Part shown: piece after piece, positions 34,236 through 43,343 of the stretch | Numbering within the stretch: position 1 is the first letter of the stretch | Layout of the letters: the number at the start of each line of letters is the position of its first letter | DNA from: Streptomyces amritsarensis | GTDB lineage: Bacteria > Actinomycetota > Actinomycetes > Streptomycetales > Streptomycetaceae | NCBI RefSeq assembly: GCF_001953875.1 | Contig: NZ_MQUR01000024.1 | Location: forward strand, 1 to 64,000 | Length of the DNA stretch: 64,000 nucleotides | Reading direction: 5' to 3' | Translations under genes and position numbers: made by a program | Notes under the pieces: generated by a model | What the model was told of the DNA's origin: nothing | The model's input: the letters and a program-made list of their open reading frames with translations, nothing else | Database searches by the model: none

Positions 34236-35192
34236 ATGACCACCCCGGCCATCGCAGCCCGCGGGCTGCGCAAGTCCTACGGCGACAAGACGGTCCTCGA
34301 CGGCATCGACCTGGCCGTACCGGCCGGCACGGTGTTCTCCCTGCTCGGCCCCAACGGGGCCGGCAAGACCACCGCCGTCAAGATCCTCTCCACCCTCGTC
34401 ACCGCCGACGCCGGCGAACTGCACGTGGCCGGCCACGACCTGGCCGCCGACCCGCAGGCCGTGCGCGCCGCGATCGGCGTCACCGGCCAGTTCTCCGCCG
34501 TCGACGGACTGATCACCGGCGAGGAGAACATGCTCCTGATGGCGGACCTGCACCACCTGTCCCGGAGGGAGGGGCGTCGCGTCACCGGCGAACTGCTGGA
34601 GCGCTTCGACCTGGTGGAGGCCTCGAAGAAGCCCGCCGCCACCTACTCCGGCGGCATGAGGCGCCGCCTCGACATCGCCATGACCCTGGTCGGCGGCCCG
34701 CGCGTCATCTTCCTCGACGAACCGACCACCGGCCTCGACCCCCGCAGCCGCCACACCATGTGGCAGATCATCCGTGAGCTCGTCACCGGCGGCGTCACCG
34801 TCTTCCTCACCACCCAGTACCTCGAGGAGGCCGACCAGCTCGCCGACCGCATCGCCGTGCTCCACGGCGGCAGGATCGCCGCGGAGGGCAGTGCCGGCGA
34901 GCTGAAGCGGCTCGTCCCGGGCGGGCACGTCAGGCTCCGCTTCACCGACCCGGCCGCCTACCGGTCCGCCGCCCTCGCCCTGCCCGGGACCACCCGCGAC
35001 GACGAGGCCCTGTCCTTGCAGGTCCCCAGCGACGGCAGCCAGCGCGACCTGCGCTCCGTCCTCGACCGGCTGGACTCCGCCGGCGTCGAGGCCGACGAGC
35101 TGACCGTGCACACCCCCGACCTCGACGACGTCTTCTTCGCCCTCACCGGCGGCGCCGCCATCCCCCACCAGCCCAAGGAGAACGCCCGATGA
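34236..35192 (+). CDS. DrrA-type ABC transporter ATP-binding protein
   Basis: 318 residues. Walker A GPNGAGKTT, signature YSGGMRRRLDIA, Walker B VIFLDEPTTGLDP, H-loop region TTQYLEEADQLADR. A C-terminal domain of ~90 residues matches the daunorubicin-resistance subfamily (LDDVFFALTGG). ATG 34236 with AAGGAG eight bases upstream. Overlaps the permease start by four bases. Confidence 0.95.
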   Translation: MTTPAIAARGLRKSYGDKTVLDGIDLAVPAGTVFSLLGPNGAGKTTAVKILSTLVTADAGELHVAGHDLAADPQAVRAAIGVTGQFSAVDGLITGEENMLLMADLHHLSRREGRRVTGELLERFDLVEASKKPAATYSGGMRRRLDIAMTLVGGPRVIFLDEPTTGLDPRSRHTMWQIIRELVTGGVTVFLTTQYLEEADQLADRIAVLHGGRIAAEGSAGELKRLVPGGHVRLRFTDPAAYRSAALALPGTTRDDEALSLQVPSDGSQRDLRSVLDRLDSAGVEADELTVHTPDLDDVFFALTGGAAIPHQPKENAR

Positions 35193-35980
35193 GCTCCCTC
35201 CCGCTCGCCGTCCGCGACTGCTCGACGATGCTGCGCCGCAACCTCCTGCACGCCCGGCGCTACCCGTCCCTGACGCTGAACCTGCTGCTCACCCCGGTCA
35301 TGCTGCTGCTGCTCTTCGTCTACATCTTCGGCGACGTGATGAGCGCGGGCATGGGAGGCGGCGGAGCCGACCGCTCCGAGTACATCGCCTACGTCGTCCC
35401 GGGCATCCTGCTGATGACCATCGGCTCCACCGTCATCGGGGCGGCGGTGTCCGTCGCCACCGACATGTCCGAGGGGATCGTCGCCCGTTTCCGCACGATG
35501 GCGATCCACCGGGGCTCCGTCCTCATTGGGCACGTCGTCGGCAGTGTGCTGCAGTCGGTCGCCAGCGTGGTGCTCGTCGGCGCCGTCGCCGTGGCCATCG
35601 GCTTCCGCTCGAAGGACGCCACCGCCCTGGAATGGCTCGCGGCCTTCGGCCTCCTCGCCCTGTTCGCCCTCGCGCTCACCTGGATCGCGGTCGGCATGGG
35701 CATGGCCAGCCCGAACGCCGAGGCCGCCAGCAACAGCGCGATGCCGCTGATCCTCCTCCCGCTGATCTCCAGCGCGTTCACCCCGATCGCGGCGATGCCC
35801 GGCTGGTTCCAGCCGATCGCCCGGTACCAGCCCTTCACCCCCGCCATCGAGACCCTCCGCGGTCTCCTCCTCGGCACCGAGATCGGCAACAACGGGTGGA
35901 TCGCGATCGCCTGGTGCGTGGGCCTCGCGGTCCTCGGCTACCGCTGGTCGGCCTCGAAGTTCGGCCAGGACACGAAGTAG
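35189..35980 (+). CDS. ABC-2 type permease (DrrB-like)
   Basis: 263 residues with six transmembrane segments. LLLTPVMLLLLFVYIFGDVM, VVPGILLMTIGSTVIGAAVSVATD and the family motif MPLILLPLISSAFTPIAAMPGW followed by PFTPAIETLRGLL. Together with the ATPase it should form a homodimeric exporter. ATG overlaps the ATPase stop (ATGA). Confidence 0.94.
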   Translation: MSSLPLAVRDCSTMLRRNLLHARRYPSLTLNLLLTPVMLLLLFVYIFGDVMSAGMGGGGADRSEYIAYVVPGILLMTIGSTVIGAAVSVATDMSEGIVARFRTMAIHRGSVLIGHVVGSVLQSVASVVLVGAVAVAIGFRSKDATALEWLAAFGLLALFALALTWIAVGMGMASPNAEAASNSAMPLILLPLISSAFTPIAAMPGWFQPIARYQPFTPAIETLRGLLLGTEIGNNGWIAIAWCVGLAVLGYRWSASKFGQDTK

Positions 35981-36292
35981 TCCGCGACCGGCCCCCGCAC
36001 CGAGGGCGGCGTACTTCCGACACCGTCGGCGTACGCCGCCCCGTCCGCGCGCCGGGCCGCTGCCCTGGGCACCGCCTCGCGGCAGGGGAGAAGGCGTCGC
36101 GGGCGACGGCACAAGGTCCCGTCGCCCGTGGCGCGTTGGCCGGGGTCGTGCACGCGACCGTACGGGCCACCGCGCACGGACCGTACGGGCCGCCGTGTCC
36201 GTACGGGCCGCAGCGGCCGCCCGGGGCACAGTGGCCGCCCGCGGCAGCGCGCCTGAGCTGCGGCGCGGCACCGCCCTGGTCTGCTGGCCGGT
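35981..36292. other. Gene-free region with CGTACGGGCC repeats
   Basis: 312 bases with no convincing frame. Three copies of CCGTACGGGCC-like sequence (about 36159, 36181 and 36201) form direct and inverted repeats 10-20 bases apart. Could be terminator sequence for the ABC operon or promoter for ltrA. Confidence 0.45.
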
Positions 36293-37450
36293 ATGGCCTA
36301 CACCCCCATGACCGCCCGCAGCCGGGACGAGGACCACCGCACGGCGACCCCGCTCGAGCTGTTCTTCGACCTCTGTTTCGTCGTCGCGGTCGCGCAGGCC
36401 GGCGCCCGGCTCGTGCACGCGCTCGCGGAGGGCCATCCCGGAACCGGGGTGATCGGCTACTTCTTCGTCTTCTTCGGCGTGTGGTGGGCCTGGATGAACT
36501 TCACCTGGTTCGCCTCCGCCTACGACTGCGACGACGTGCCGTACCGGATCGCGACGCTCGTGCAGATCGCCGGCGTCCTCGTCTACGCGGCGGGGGTGGG
36601 CGCGGCCTTCGACGAGAACGACTGGACCGTCGCCGTCATCGGCTACATCATCATGCGTGTCGCGCTGACGGGTCAGTGGCTGCGGGCCGCCGCCGGGGAG
36701 CGCGGCCCCGCCCGCACGGCGGCCCTGATCTACGCTGCCGGGCTGGTGATCTGCCAGATCGGCTGGGTGGCCCTGCTGTTCGCGCCGGACGACGCCAAGC
36801 GCTGGCTGTTCCTCGTCCTCGTCGCGGCGGAGCTGCTGGTCCCGGTGATCGCCGAGCGCGGCCACCGGACGCCGTGGCACGCGCACCACATCGTCGAGCG
36901 GTACGGCCTGTTCACCATCATCGTGCTGGGCGAGACGATCGCGGCGAGCACGGTGGCCGTGAAGTCCGCGCTCGACGAGCACGAGGCCCTCGACCTGCTG
37001 CTCCCCATCGCCGCGGGCGGGCTGCTGATCGTGTTCGCCGCGTGGTGGATCTACTTCGCCGTACCGATGCACCAGCACCTGAACTCCAACCGGGAGGCCA
37101 TCCCGTGGGGTTACGGCCACCTGCTGGTCTTCGCGTCCGGTGCGGCGATCGGTGCGGGCATCGAGGTCGCGGTCGAGCACGCCGTCGGCAAGGCGCACAT
37201 CTCCCAGGTCGCCGCGAACGCCTCCGTCATGGTCCCGGCCGCGGCCTTCCTCTTCATGGTGTGGCTGCTGCACTCGCGCCACTTCAAGCGCGGCCTCGCC
37301 CAGCAGCTGGTGCTGCCGGTCGCCGCCCTGGTCACCCTCGCCTGCACCTGGACGGGCGCCTACGCCGTCCTCTACGCGGGGCTCGTCGCGGCGGCCACGG
37401 TCACCGTCGGCGTGGTCCTCGCCGAGCGACGGGGCGTCGGGGCCCCGTAG
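36293..37450 (+). CDS. Low temperature requirement A (LtrA) family membrane protein
   Basis: 385 residues, about 12 hydrophobic segments. Characteristic start RTATPLELFFDLCFVVAVAQ and middle HIVERYGLFTIIVLGETIAA identify the LtrA family. Function is not established in Streptomyces. The start ATG 36293 lacks a strong ribosome site; ATG 36308 is an alternative. Confidence 0.9.
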   Translation: MAYTPMTARSRDEDHRTATPLELFFDLCFVVAVAQAGARLVHALAEGHPGTGVIGYFFVFFGVWWAWMNFTWFASAYDCDDVPYRIATLVQIAGVLVYAAGVGAAFDENDWTVAVIGYIIMRVALTGQWLRAAAGERGPARTAALIYAAGLVICQIGWVALLFAPDDAKRWLFLVLVAAELLVPVIAERGHRTPWHAHHIVERYGLFTIIVLGETIAASTVAVKSALDEHEALDLLLPIAAGGLLIVFAAWWIYFAVPMHQHLNSNREAIPWGYGHLLVFASGAAIGAGIEVAVEHAVGKAHISQVAANASVMVPAAAFLFMVWLLHSRHFKRGLAQQLVLPVAALVTLACTWTGAYAVLYAGLVAAATVTVGVVLAERRGVGAP

Positions 37451-37553
37451 CGGCCGGCCGGCCGGACCGTCACCCCCACGCCCCCGCCGCCGTTCTCCAC
37501 CGCGGAACGAGCAGAGCGAACAGGACGCACCGCACCGACTGGAGGCCACGGCC

Positions 37554-38801
37554 ATGACACTCCCGGCGCAACGCCACGGCACCGACCCCGGCAGGGAGTT
37601 GGCCGAGCCGGGCTTCTGGCAGCAGCCGCCCGCCCACCGGCTCGCCGTCTTCGCCCGCCTGCGCGCCGCCGAGGGCCCCGTGTTCGTGCCCGAGGGGGCC
37701 GGTCACTGGGCCCTCGTCCGGCACGCCCACGTGCAGGAGGCCAGCCGGCTGCCCAAGGTCTTCGCCAGCGCCCCCGGCGTGACCACCCCCGAGCCGGCCC
37801 GCTGGGTCCGCGCCCTGTTCGGCGACTCGATGGTCAACCTCGACGGACCGGACCACGCCCAGCTCCGCAAGATCGTCCAGCGGGCCTTCACCCCGCGGCT
37901 GCTGGCCGCCGCCGAGGCCGACATCCACGCCGTGGCCGCCCGCATCGTGGACGACGTACTGGCCGACCGGCCCGACGAGTTCGTCTCGGCGGTGGCCTCC
38001 CGGCTGCCGCTGGAGGTCATCTGCAACATGATGGGCATCCCGGAGCGCTTCCGCGCCGAGATCGCCGACCGGGTCAACCACGCCTCGGAGAACATCGGCG
38101 TGGAGCGCGGCCTGGCCTCCCGGCTGCGGATGCCCGGCCGCGGGCTGCGCGCGCTGGCCCGGATGCAGCGGATGGTGGCGGGCATCGGCCGGGAGCGCCG
38201 CAAGAACCCCACCGACGACCTGATCTCGGCGCTGGTCTGCGCGAACGTCGACGGCCAGGCCCTCGGGGCCCGCCAACTCGGCGCCTTCTTCTCCCTCTTG
38301 ATGGTCGCCGGGGTGGAGACCACCCGCAATGCCATCACCCACGGGCTGACCCTGCTGACCGACCACCCCGACCAGCGGGACCTGCTGCTCTGCGACTTCG
38401 ACAGGCACGCGGACGGCGCCGTCGACGAGATGATCCGGCACTCGACGCCGATCATCCAGTTCCGCCGGACCGTGGTCGCCGAGCACACCCTGGGCGGCCG
38501 CACCTTCCGGCCCGGCGAGAAGGTGGTCCTGTACTACGCCTCCGCCAACCGCGACGAGTCGGTCTTCCCCGACCCCGACGCCTTCGTCATCACCCGCTCA
38601 CCCAATCCGCACCTGGGCTTCGGGGGCGGCGGACCGCACTTCTGCCTGGGCGCCCATCTGGCCCGGGTGGAGATGAAGGCGCTCTTCCGCGAGCTGCTGA
38701 CCCGGCCGGTGGGGCTGCGCGCGGTGGGCCTGCCGGACCTGGCGGGCTCGAACTTCGACAACCGGGTCCGTTCGCTCAGGTTCGCCTTCGAGCGGCCCTG
38801 A
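37554..38801 (+). CDS. Cytochrome P450
   Basis: 415 residues. I-helix LLMVAGVETTRNA, K-helix Glu-x-x-Arg in DEMIRHST, the PERF-equivalent FPDPDAFVITRSPN, and heme Cys364 in FGGGGPHFCLGAHLAR. No signal peptide, so a soluble class I enzyme needing a ferredoxin, none of which is adjacent. The heme-binding and C-terminal sequence resembles the CYP124/125/142 group that hydroxylates sterol or isoprenoid tails, but this is only a resemblance. ATG 37554 with GGAGG nine bases upstream. Confidence 0.95.
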   Translation: MTLPAQRHGTDPGRELAEPGFWQQPPAHRLAVFARLRAAEGPVFVPEGAGHWALVRHAHVQEASRLPKVFASAPGVTTPEPARWVRALFGDSMVNLDGPDHAQLRKIVQRAFTPRLLAAAEADIHAVAARIVDDVLADRPDEFVSAVASRLPLEVICNMMGIPERFRAEIADRVNHASENIGVERGLASRLRMPGRGLRALARMQRMVAGIGRERRKNPTDDLISALVCANVDGQALGARQLGAFFSLLMVAGVETTRNAITHGLTLLTDHPDQRDLLLCDFDRHADGAVDEMIRHSTPIIQFRRTVVAEHTLGGRTFRPGEKVVLYYASANRDESVFPDPDAFVITRSPNPHLGFGGGGPHFCLGAHLARVEMKALFRELLTRPVGLRAVGLPDLAGSNFDNRVRSLRFAFERP

Positions 38802-38884
38802 AGGGCGGCCCCGCAGGGCGGCACCGAGGGGCGGCCCCGCGGGACGGGCCGTGGGAGGGGCCGGCCACCGGGCGGGCTGGGAGC

Positions 38885-38942
38885 CCGGCGGCCGGAGCGG
38901 GTGGGGTGGGCGGAGCGGGTGGGGCGGGCGCCCGGCGGGCGG
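38885..38942. repeat. GGAGCGGGTGGGG short tandem repeat
   Basis: Two adjacent copies of CGGAGCGGGTGGGGYGGG in the convergent gap between the P450 and DUF5949 genes, part of a GC-rich zone likely to form terminator hairpins. Confidence 0.5.
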
Positions 38943-39437
38943 CTACTTCTGCAGGCGCCGCACGGAGAGCACACAGTGGGCGCTGCCCGTGAGGACCTCC
39001 TCGTCGCCCGCGAAGGCCTGGAGGGTCTTCGCGTCGACCGGCCGCCCCGGGACCGCCTCGGGCCAGGCGCGCGTGGCGAAGAGGAAGTAGGCCTGCCCGC
39101 TCTCGTCCGCCGCGGCGACCCACTCGTCGGGGGCGGTGCACTGCGCGTTCATCCCGGGCAGGGTGAGCGCGATCTGGTTGCCCTCCAGCAGGATCTGCAC
39201 CGGGAAGCCGGCCGGGTTGCGGGTGCCGTCCATGACGACGTCGCCGATGGGCAGGCCGATCTCCTCCAGCAGCCCGCGGGCCGCCGCCTCACCGGCCTCC
39301 CTGCCACCCGGGCCGTCGCCCAGGGTGTAGGCGAGGAGGTAGGGGATGTCGTGCGCCTCCGAGGGGTCGCCGATCCAGGCGAGCACCGAAAGGGTGCCGA
39401 GCTGGGACCGGTCGATTTCGGCTTGAGTAGAAGTCAT
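38943..39437 (-). CDS. DUF5949 family protein
   Basis: 164 residues, soluble. SQLGTLSVLAWIGDPSEAHD, PYLLAYTLGDGPGGREAGEA and QAYFLFATRAWPEAVPGRPV are the features of this Streptomyces family of unknown function. ATG 39437 follows TAGGGT (39450-39445, minus strand) by seven bases and has no Shine-Dalgarno, so it is probably leaderless. Confidence 0.88.
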   Translation of the reverse strand: MTSTQAEIDRSQLGTLSVLAWIGDPSEAHDIPYLLAYTLGDGPGGREAGEAAARGLLEEIGLPIGDVVMDGTRNPAGFPVQILLEGNQIALTLPGMNAQCTAPDEWVAAADESGQAYFLFATRAWPEAVPGRPVDAKTLQAFAGDEEVLTGSAHCVLSVRRLQK

Positions 39438-39494
39438 GCGCCGCACCCTAGTGGTCCCGCGCCCGGGCCTTTCACGGCCTTTCACCCGGGCGGG

Positions 39495-40079
39495 CTAGAC
39501 GGCCCAGAATCCCTCTCCGGTATTCGCCCTGATGTTCGCGTCCTGGTATTCGAGCCGCACAATGCGCGCGTTTTCCGGGATTTCGAACACCACCCACCCC
39601 TCTGCCCGCTCACCGACCTCCAGGGAATCGAAGACGATCGGTTTGCCGGTCGTCAGCTCACCGGTGGGCACCACCGGGTGGCGCTGCCCCGCGCCGTCGT
39701 GCGCCCACATGCGTCCGAGCGCCCCGTACGAGGCACCGCCCACGTTGACGAAGGACATCGAGGCGGCCACCCAGCGCCGGCCGGCGGGCGGGGCGTAGTT
39801 CTTGTCGACGCTGATGGCCGGGTCCACGTAGGCGCCGAGCACGACTTCCAGATGGCGGCCGACCTGCGTGCCGTGCACCCGTACGGCGTCACCCACATGG
39901 GCATCCTTCGCGCCCGGCCGTCCGGGAGCCGCCCCACCCCCCGGAGCACCGTCGTCCACCGGGACGGCCGGCGCCGCGGCCGGAGCGGGGGCGGCCGACC
40001 CGGGAACGCTCTGGCAGCCGGAGGCGCCGAGCAGCAGCAGCGGGAGGAGGGCGAGGGCGGGGAGGGCGGGCTGGCGCAT
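39495..40079 (-). CDS. Lipoprotein with DUF4352-like domain
   Basis: 194 residues. Lipobox LLGASGCQS after a hydrophobic Leu-rich segment, an Ala/Pro linker, then a beta-sandwich domain (DAVRVHGTQVGRHLEVVLGA, RRWVAASMSFVNVG, EGWVVFEIPENARIVRLEYQ) like the DUF4352/telokin-type lipoprotein domains. ATG 40079 with AAGGGATC upstream. Divergent from the DUF6299 gene. Confidence 0.87.
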   Translation of the reverse strand: MRQPALPALALLPLLLLGASGCQSVPGSAAPAPAAAPAVPVDDGAPGGGAAPGRPGAKDAHVGDAVRVHGTQVGRHLEVVLGAYVDPAISVDKNYAPPAGRRWVAASMSFVNVGGASYGALGRMWAHDGAGQRHPVVPTGELTTGKPIVFDSLEVGERAEGWVVFEIPENARIVRLEYQDANIRANTGEGFWAV

Positions 40080-40234
40080 GAAAGATCCCTTCGGGGACGT
40101 ATTGCGGCCAGTTTCACGCGCCCGGGCAGGCAATTGCACACACCGACACGAGTGCGGGGAGCGAGTGCGTACGGCCACCTGCCAGCACAATGCGTTCCGG
40201 CGGAATACCGCCGCCCGCACCCCCTGGAGGAAGA

Positions 40235-40672
40235 ATGCGCATCTCCCCGCACCGAATGGCCCTCGCGGCCTTCTCCGCACTGGCCGCCACCACGCTGTTC
40301 TGCGCCCCGGCCGGCGCCACCGTTTTCAATCAAGGTATTTCCGTACACCACGACGCGTACGTCGCGGGCGACGGCACCGTCACCCTTTCCGGGTCGTACC
40401 GCTGCGAGCAGGCTTCACCCAGGGGGGCGATGCAGATCAAGGCGACCGTCGAGCACGAGGGCGGCCGGCTGAGCATCGGCGCGGAGCAGCCCGTCTGCGA
40501 CGGCACGGAGCGCCGGTGGGTGGCCACGGCCCCGGGCCGCTGGGTGAACGTGCGGCCGGGCCACGCGGTGGTCACCGCCGAGCTCCAGGAGGTCCGCCTC
40601 TCGGGCCTGATGCCGAGGTCGGTCGCCACCGTCGCCCAGGACAGGCAGGACGTCGAGGTGCGCAGGCACTGA
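40235..40672 (+). CDS. DUF6299 family secreted protein
   Basis: 145 residues with a signal peptide (MALAAFSALAATTLFCAPAGA). The mature part (VAGDGTVTLSGSYRCEQAS, ATVEHEGGRLSIG, QPVCDGTERRW) has two Cys likely in a disulphide and matches DUF6299. ATG 40235 with a perfect GGAGGAAG. Function unknown. Confidence 0.85.
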   Translation: MRISPHRMALAAFSALAATTLFCAPAGATVFNQGISVHHDAYVAGDGTVTLSGSYRCEQASPRGAMQIKATVEHEGGRLSIGAEQPVCDGTERRWVATAPGRWVNVRPGHAVVTAELQEVRLSGLMPRSVATVAQDRQDVEVRRH

Positions 40673-40709
40673 ACCGTGCGCGGCCGTGGCGTCTTCCCGG
40701 TAGCCGCCG

Positions 40710-40883
40710 CTACCGGGACCGGCACTCGGGCGCGACGCCCGTCATCGACATGAAGGCCACCGCCTGGCAGCCGGGGTCCGCGTGCGGCCGTCCCGTCGTC
40801 CGGTCCACGACCGCCGGCACTCCGGCGGCCAGCAGGAGCGCGGCGAGGATGCCGGTCACGGCACCCCTGCTCAGCCTGCGCAC
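40710..40883 (-). CDS. Small single-pass secreted or membrane protein
   Basis: 57 residues: VRRLSRGAVTGILAALLLAAG (signal or anchor), then a Cys-containing tail (DPGCQAVAF, VAPECRSR). GTG 40883 with GGAA nearby. It follows the phosphatase gene on the same strand. Small and weakly supported, but the hydrophobic stretch and two Cys are protein-like. Confidence 0.5.
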   Translation of the reverse strand: MRRLSRGAVTGILAALLLAAGVPAVVDRTTGRPHADPGCQAVAFMSMTGVAPECRSR

Positions 40884-40954
40884 AGCGCGTTCCGTTCCAT
40901 GGTCGGCATCATCACCCCGGCCCCGGCGGCCCACAACTCGGCGTGTCCGTCCGG

Positions 40955-43051
40955 TCACCCCGCGCCCCGGGGGCCGCCGCCGACGTCGAACTCGCACCAC
41001 ACCGCCTTGCCGTCGCCCCGGGACTCCACGCCCCAGTGCGTGGCCAGGGCGTCCACCAGCAGCAGCCCGCGCCCCGTGGTGGCCGCCTCGCCGGGGCTGC
41101 GCCGGCGCGGCCACACGCTGGAGCGGTCCTTGACCCACAGCCGGATCCGCCGCACCGGCTCCGGCAGCACCTCCATGGTCAGCACCGCCCCGCCGTCGGT
41201 GTGCAGCAGGGCGTTGACCAGCAGCTCCCCCGCCGCCACCTCCACGTCGTCGGCGAGCTCCGGCACACCCCAGTCGCGCAGGGCCTGCCGCAGGGCGTAG
41301 CGGGCCTCCGAGAGGCCCTCCGGGTCCGCCTGGTGGATGTACTGGTGGATGCGCGGCGCCCGGTGGGTGCCGGGGTCGGGGGCCCTGCGCAGCACCAGCA
41401 GGGCCACGTCGTCCCCGGAGCCCCAGCGCTCCCACAGCCGGTCCGAGAGGTGGTCGGCGAGCGCCCCGGCGCCCTGGGGGCCGCTGCGCACCGCGTGGGC
41501 GAGGGCGTCCATGCCCGCGGTGATGGTCGTACCGGGCTCCTCCACGAGGCCGTCGGTGCACAGGACGAGCGTCTCGCCGGGTACCAGGTCGAGCTGGGTC
41601 TCGGGGAACTCCTCCTGCTCGAAGGCCGAGGCCAGGCCCAGCGGCAGGCCTCCGCGCACGTTGGGCCAGCCCGTCCGCCCGTCCGTGTGGCGGATCAGCG
41701 GGCCGAGATGGCCCGCGCGGACCGCGCGGACGCCGCCCGTCTCCAGGTCCACCTGCGCGTACATGCAGGTCGCGAAGCGCTCGGTGTCCAGCTCGGCGAG
41801 GAAGCGCGAGGCGCGTGCCAGCACCGTGGAGGGCGGGTGGCCCTCCCCCGCGTACGCCCGCAGCGCGATCCGCAGCTGGCCCATGATGGCCGCCGCGTGC
41901 GTGTCGTGGCCCTGTACGTCGCCCACGACGACGCCGACCCGGTTGCGGGGCAGCGCGATCACGTCGTACCAGTCCCCGCCGACCTCCCGCCCGCTCCAGG
42001 CGGCGTGGTAGCGGACCGCGATCTCCCCGCCGGAGATCTCCGGGATCCGGCGCGGCAGCATGGCCGCCTGCAGGCCCGTCGCGAACTCCCGTTCCTGGTC
42101 GAAGAGGAGGGCCCGCTGCAGGGACTGGGCCACGATGCCGGCCAGGCCCAGGCAGAGGTTGCGCTCCTCCGGGCTGAACTCCTCCCGGTGCCGGTAGAAG
42201 AGGACCAGTCCGCCGATGGCCTTGGCCTGGGCGATCAGCGGCAGGTAGGCGGCGGCGTCGAAGCGGATGCGGGCCAGGTAGTCCGCGAGGAGCGGGAACT
42301 CCCCGCCGAGCTCGGTGAGCGAGGTGACGAAACGTGCCTGCCTGGTCAGCACGGCGTGCGAGAGCGGCAGCGACCCGTCCATCCGGGTGAACCGGCGCTC
42401 GCTGAGGATCTCCAGCGACTCCCCGCTCAGCGCGATGATCTTCATGGTGCCGCCCTCGACCAGCCCGAGGGCCAGACCGTCCGCCCCGAGCCGCTCCAGC
42501 GCACCCGCCCCGGTCAGCGCGGCCGTCACATCGTCCACCGTCACCGCCCGGGACAGGGCCTCGGTGGTCCGCTGCACGATCGTCGTCTGCTGGGCGCGCG
42601 CCGCCTCCAGCTTGCGCAGCAGCGTCGCATGGGCCAGCTCCGCCGCCGCGTCCCGGACGATCCCGGCGATGTGCAGGGCCTGGCCCCCGGCGTCCCGCAC
42701 CACCCGGCCCGTGGTGTGCGTCCACTGGTCGCGGCCGTCGCGCCGGTGCACCGTGAAGTAGGCGCCGAACGACTCCCCGCCCTCCTCCAGGACGCCGGCG
42801 ATGGTCTCGCGCAGCCGGGCCGCGTCCTCGGGCCGCACGCGCAGCGCGGCGCCCTCCGCGGTGCCGTCGTACTCCTCGGGCTCCAGGTCGAACACGGCCA
42901 TGGCGGCCGCGTCCAGCGCCACCGTCCCCGTGGCCAGGTCCCATTCGAAGCTGCCCATGCCGTTCAGCGCGAGCCGCTCCCCGGCGTCGGTCACAGGGGT
43001 CCGCCGGCCCGGCCCGGGTCCGTCGCGCTCCGCCGCTGCCACCGTCCGCAC
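40955..43051 (-). CDS. PAS-GAF-SpoIIE phosphatase with HATPase_c kinase domain
   Basis: 698 residues. PAS (~25-140; GMGSFEWDLATGTVALD), GAF (~170-320), PP2C/SpoIIE phosphatase (~350-570; REVGGDWYDVIALPRNRVGV, TDGLVEEPG, DDVALLVLRR) and a GHKL kinase domain (~590-698; ELLVNALLHTDGG, GRGLLLVDALATHWG). The metal loop reads GDVQGHD, where GDVxGHG is usual. Such fusions control anti-sigma/anti-anti-sigma switches in Streptomyces. GTG 43051 lies three bases after the upstream gene stop, so translation is coupled. Confidence 0.93.
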   Translation of the reverse strand: MRTVAAAERDGPGPGRRTPVTDAGERLALNGMGSFEWDLATGTVALDAAAMAVFDLEPEEYDGTAEGAALRVRPEDAARLRETIAGVLEEGGESFGAYFTVHRRDGRDQWTHTTGRVVRDAGGQALHIAGIVRDAAAELAHATLLRKLEAARAQQTTIVQRTTEALSRAVTVDDVTAALTGAGALERLGADGLALGLVEGGTMKIIALSGESLEILSERRFTRMDGSLPLSHAVLTRQARFVTSLTELGGEFPLLADYLARIRFDAAAYLPLIAQAKAIGGLVLFYRHREEFSPEERNLCLGLAGIVAQSLQRALLFDQEREFATGLQAAMLPRRIPEISGGEIAVRYHAAWSGREVGGDWYDVIALPRNRVGVVVGDVQGHDTHAAAIMGQLRIALRAYAGEGHPPSTVLARASRFLAELDTERFATCMYAQVDLETGGVRAVRAGHLGPLIRHTDGRTGWPNVRGGLPLGLASAFEQEEFPETQLDLVPGETLVLCTDGLVEEPGTTITAGMDALAHAVRSGPQGAGALADHLSDRLWERWGSGDDVALLVLRRAPDPGTHRAPRIHQYIHQADPEGLSEARYALRQALRDWGVPELADDVEVAAGELLVNALLHTDGGAVLTMEVLPEPVRRIRLWVKDRSSVWPRRRSPGEAATTGRGLLLVDALATHWGVESRGDGKAVWCEFDVGGGPRGAG

Positions 43052-43054
43052 CCC

Positions 43055-43330
43055 CTAACGGCCGGGCCAGCACGGCTGGGAAATCAGCCGCTCCCACTCC
43101 TCGTCGGGATGCCCCGGCAGGGTGCGTCCGGCTTCCCGCCAGCGCCGCACGACGGAGAGGTAGATCGTGGCCGGGTCGGTGGCGGCGGCCGACGCGTACG
43201 GACCCGGGTACGGGCCCGCGTACGGTCCTGGGTGCGCCGGCCGGTCGTGCCCGGCGGGCGTGGCGGACTGTTCGCCGCGGCTGGCGGGAATGCGTACCCA
43301 GCCGCGGCCCTGCGCTCGCTCCGTGCTCAT
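43055..43330 (-). CDS. Conserved small protein upstream of the SpoIIE phosphatase
   Basis: 91 residues: MSTERAQGRGWVRIPASRGE, a Pro-Gly-Tyr repeat (PGPYAGPYPGPYA) and a C-terminal block IYLSVVRRWREAGRTLPG then DEEWERLISQPCWPGR. No membrane segment. ATG 43330 with AAGGGG upstream. Coupled to the phosphatase by a three-base gap, so may be a partner or localisation factor; function unknown. Confidence 0.78.
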   Translation of the reverse strand: MSTERAQGRGWVRIPASRGEQSATPAGHDRPAHPGPYAGPYPGPYASAAATDPATIYLSVVRRWREAGRTLPGHPDEEWERLISQPCWPGR

Positions 43331-43343
43331 CACGGACCCCTTC

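Noticed and set aside
34958..37582. Long minus-strand frame opposite ABC permease and LtrA
   Set aside because: Low-complexity Arg/Gly/Asp/His product; both sense genes are well supported.
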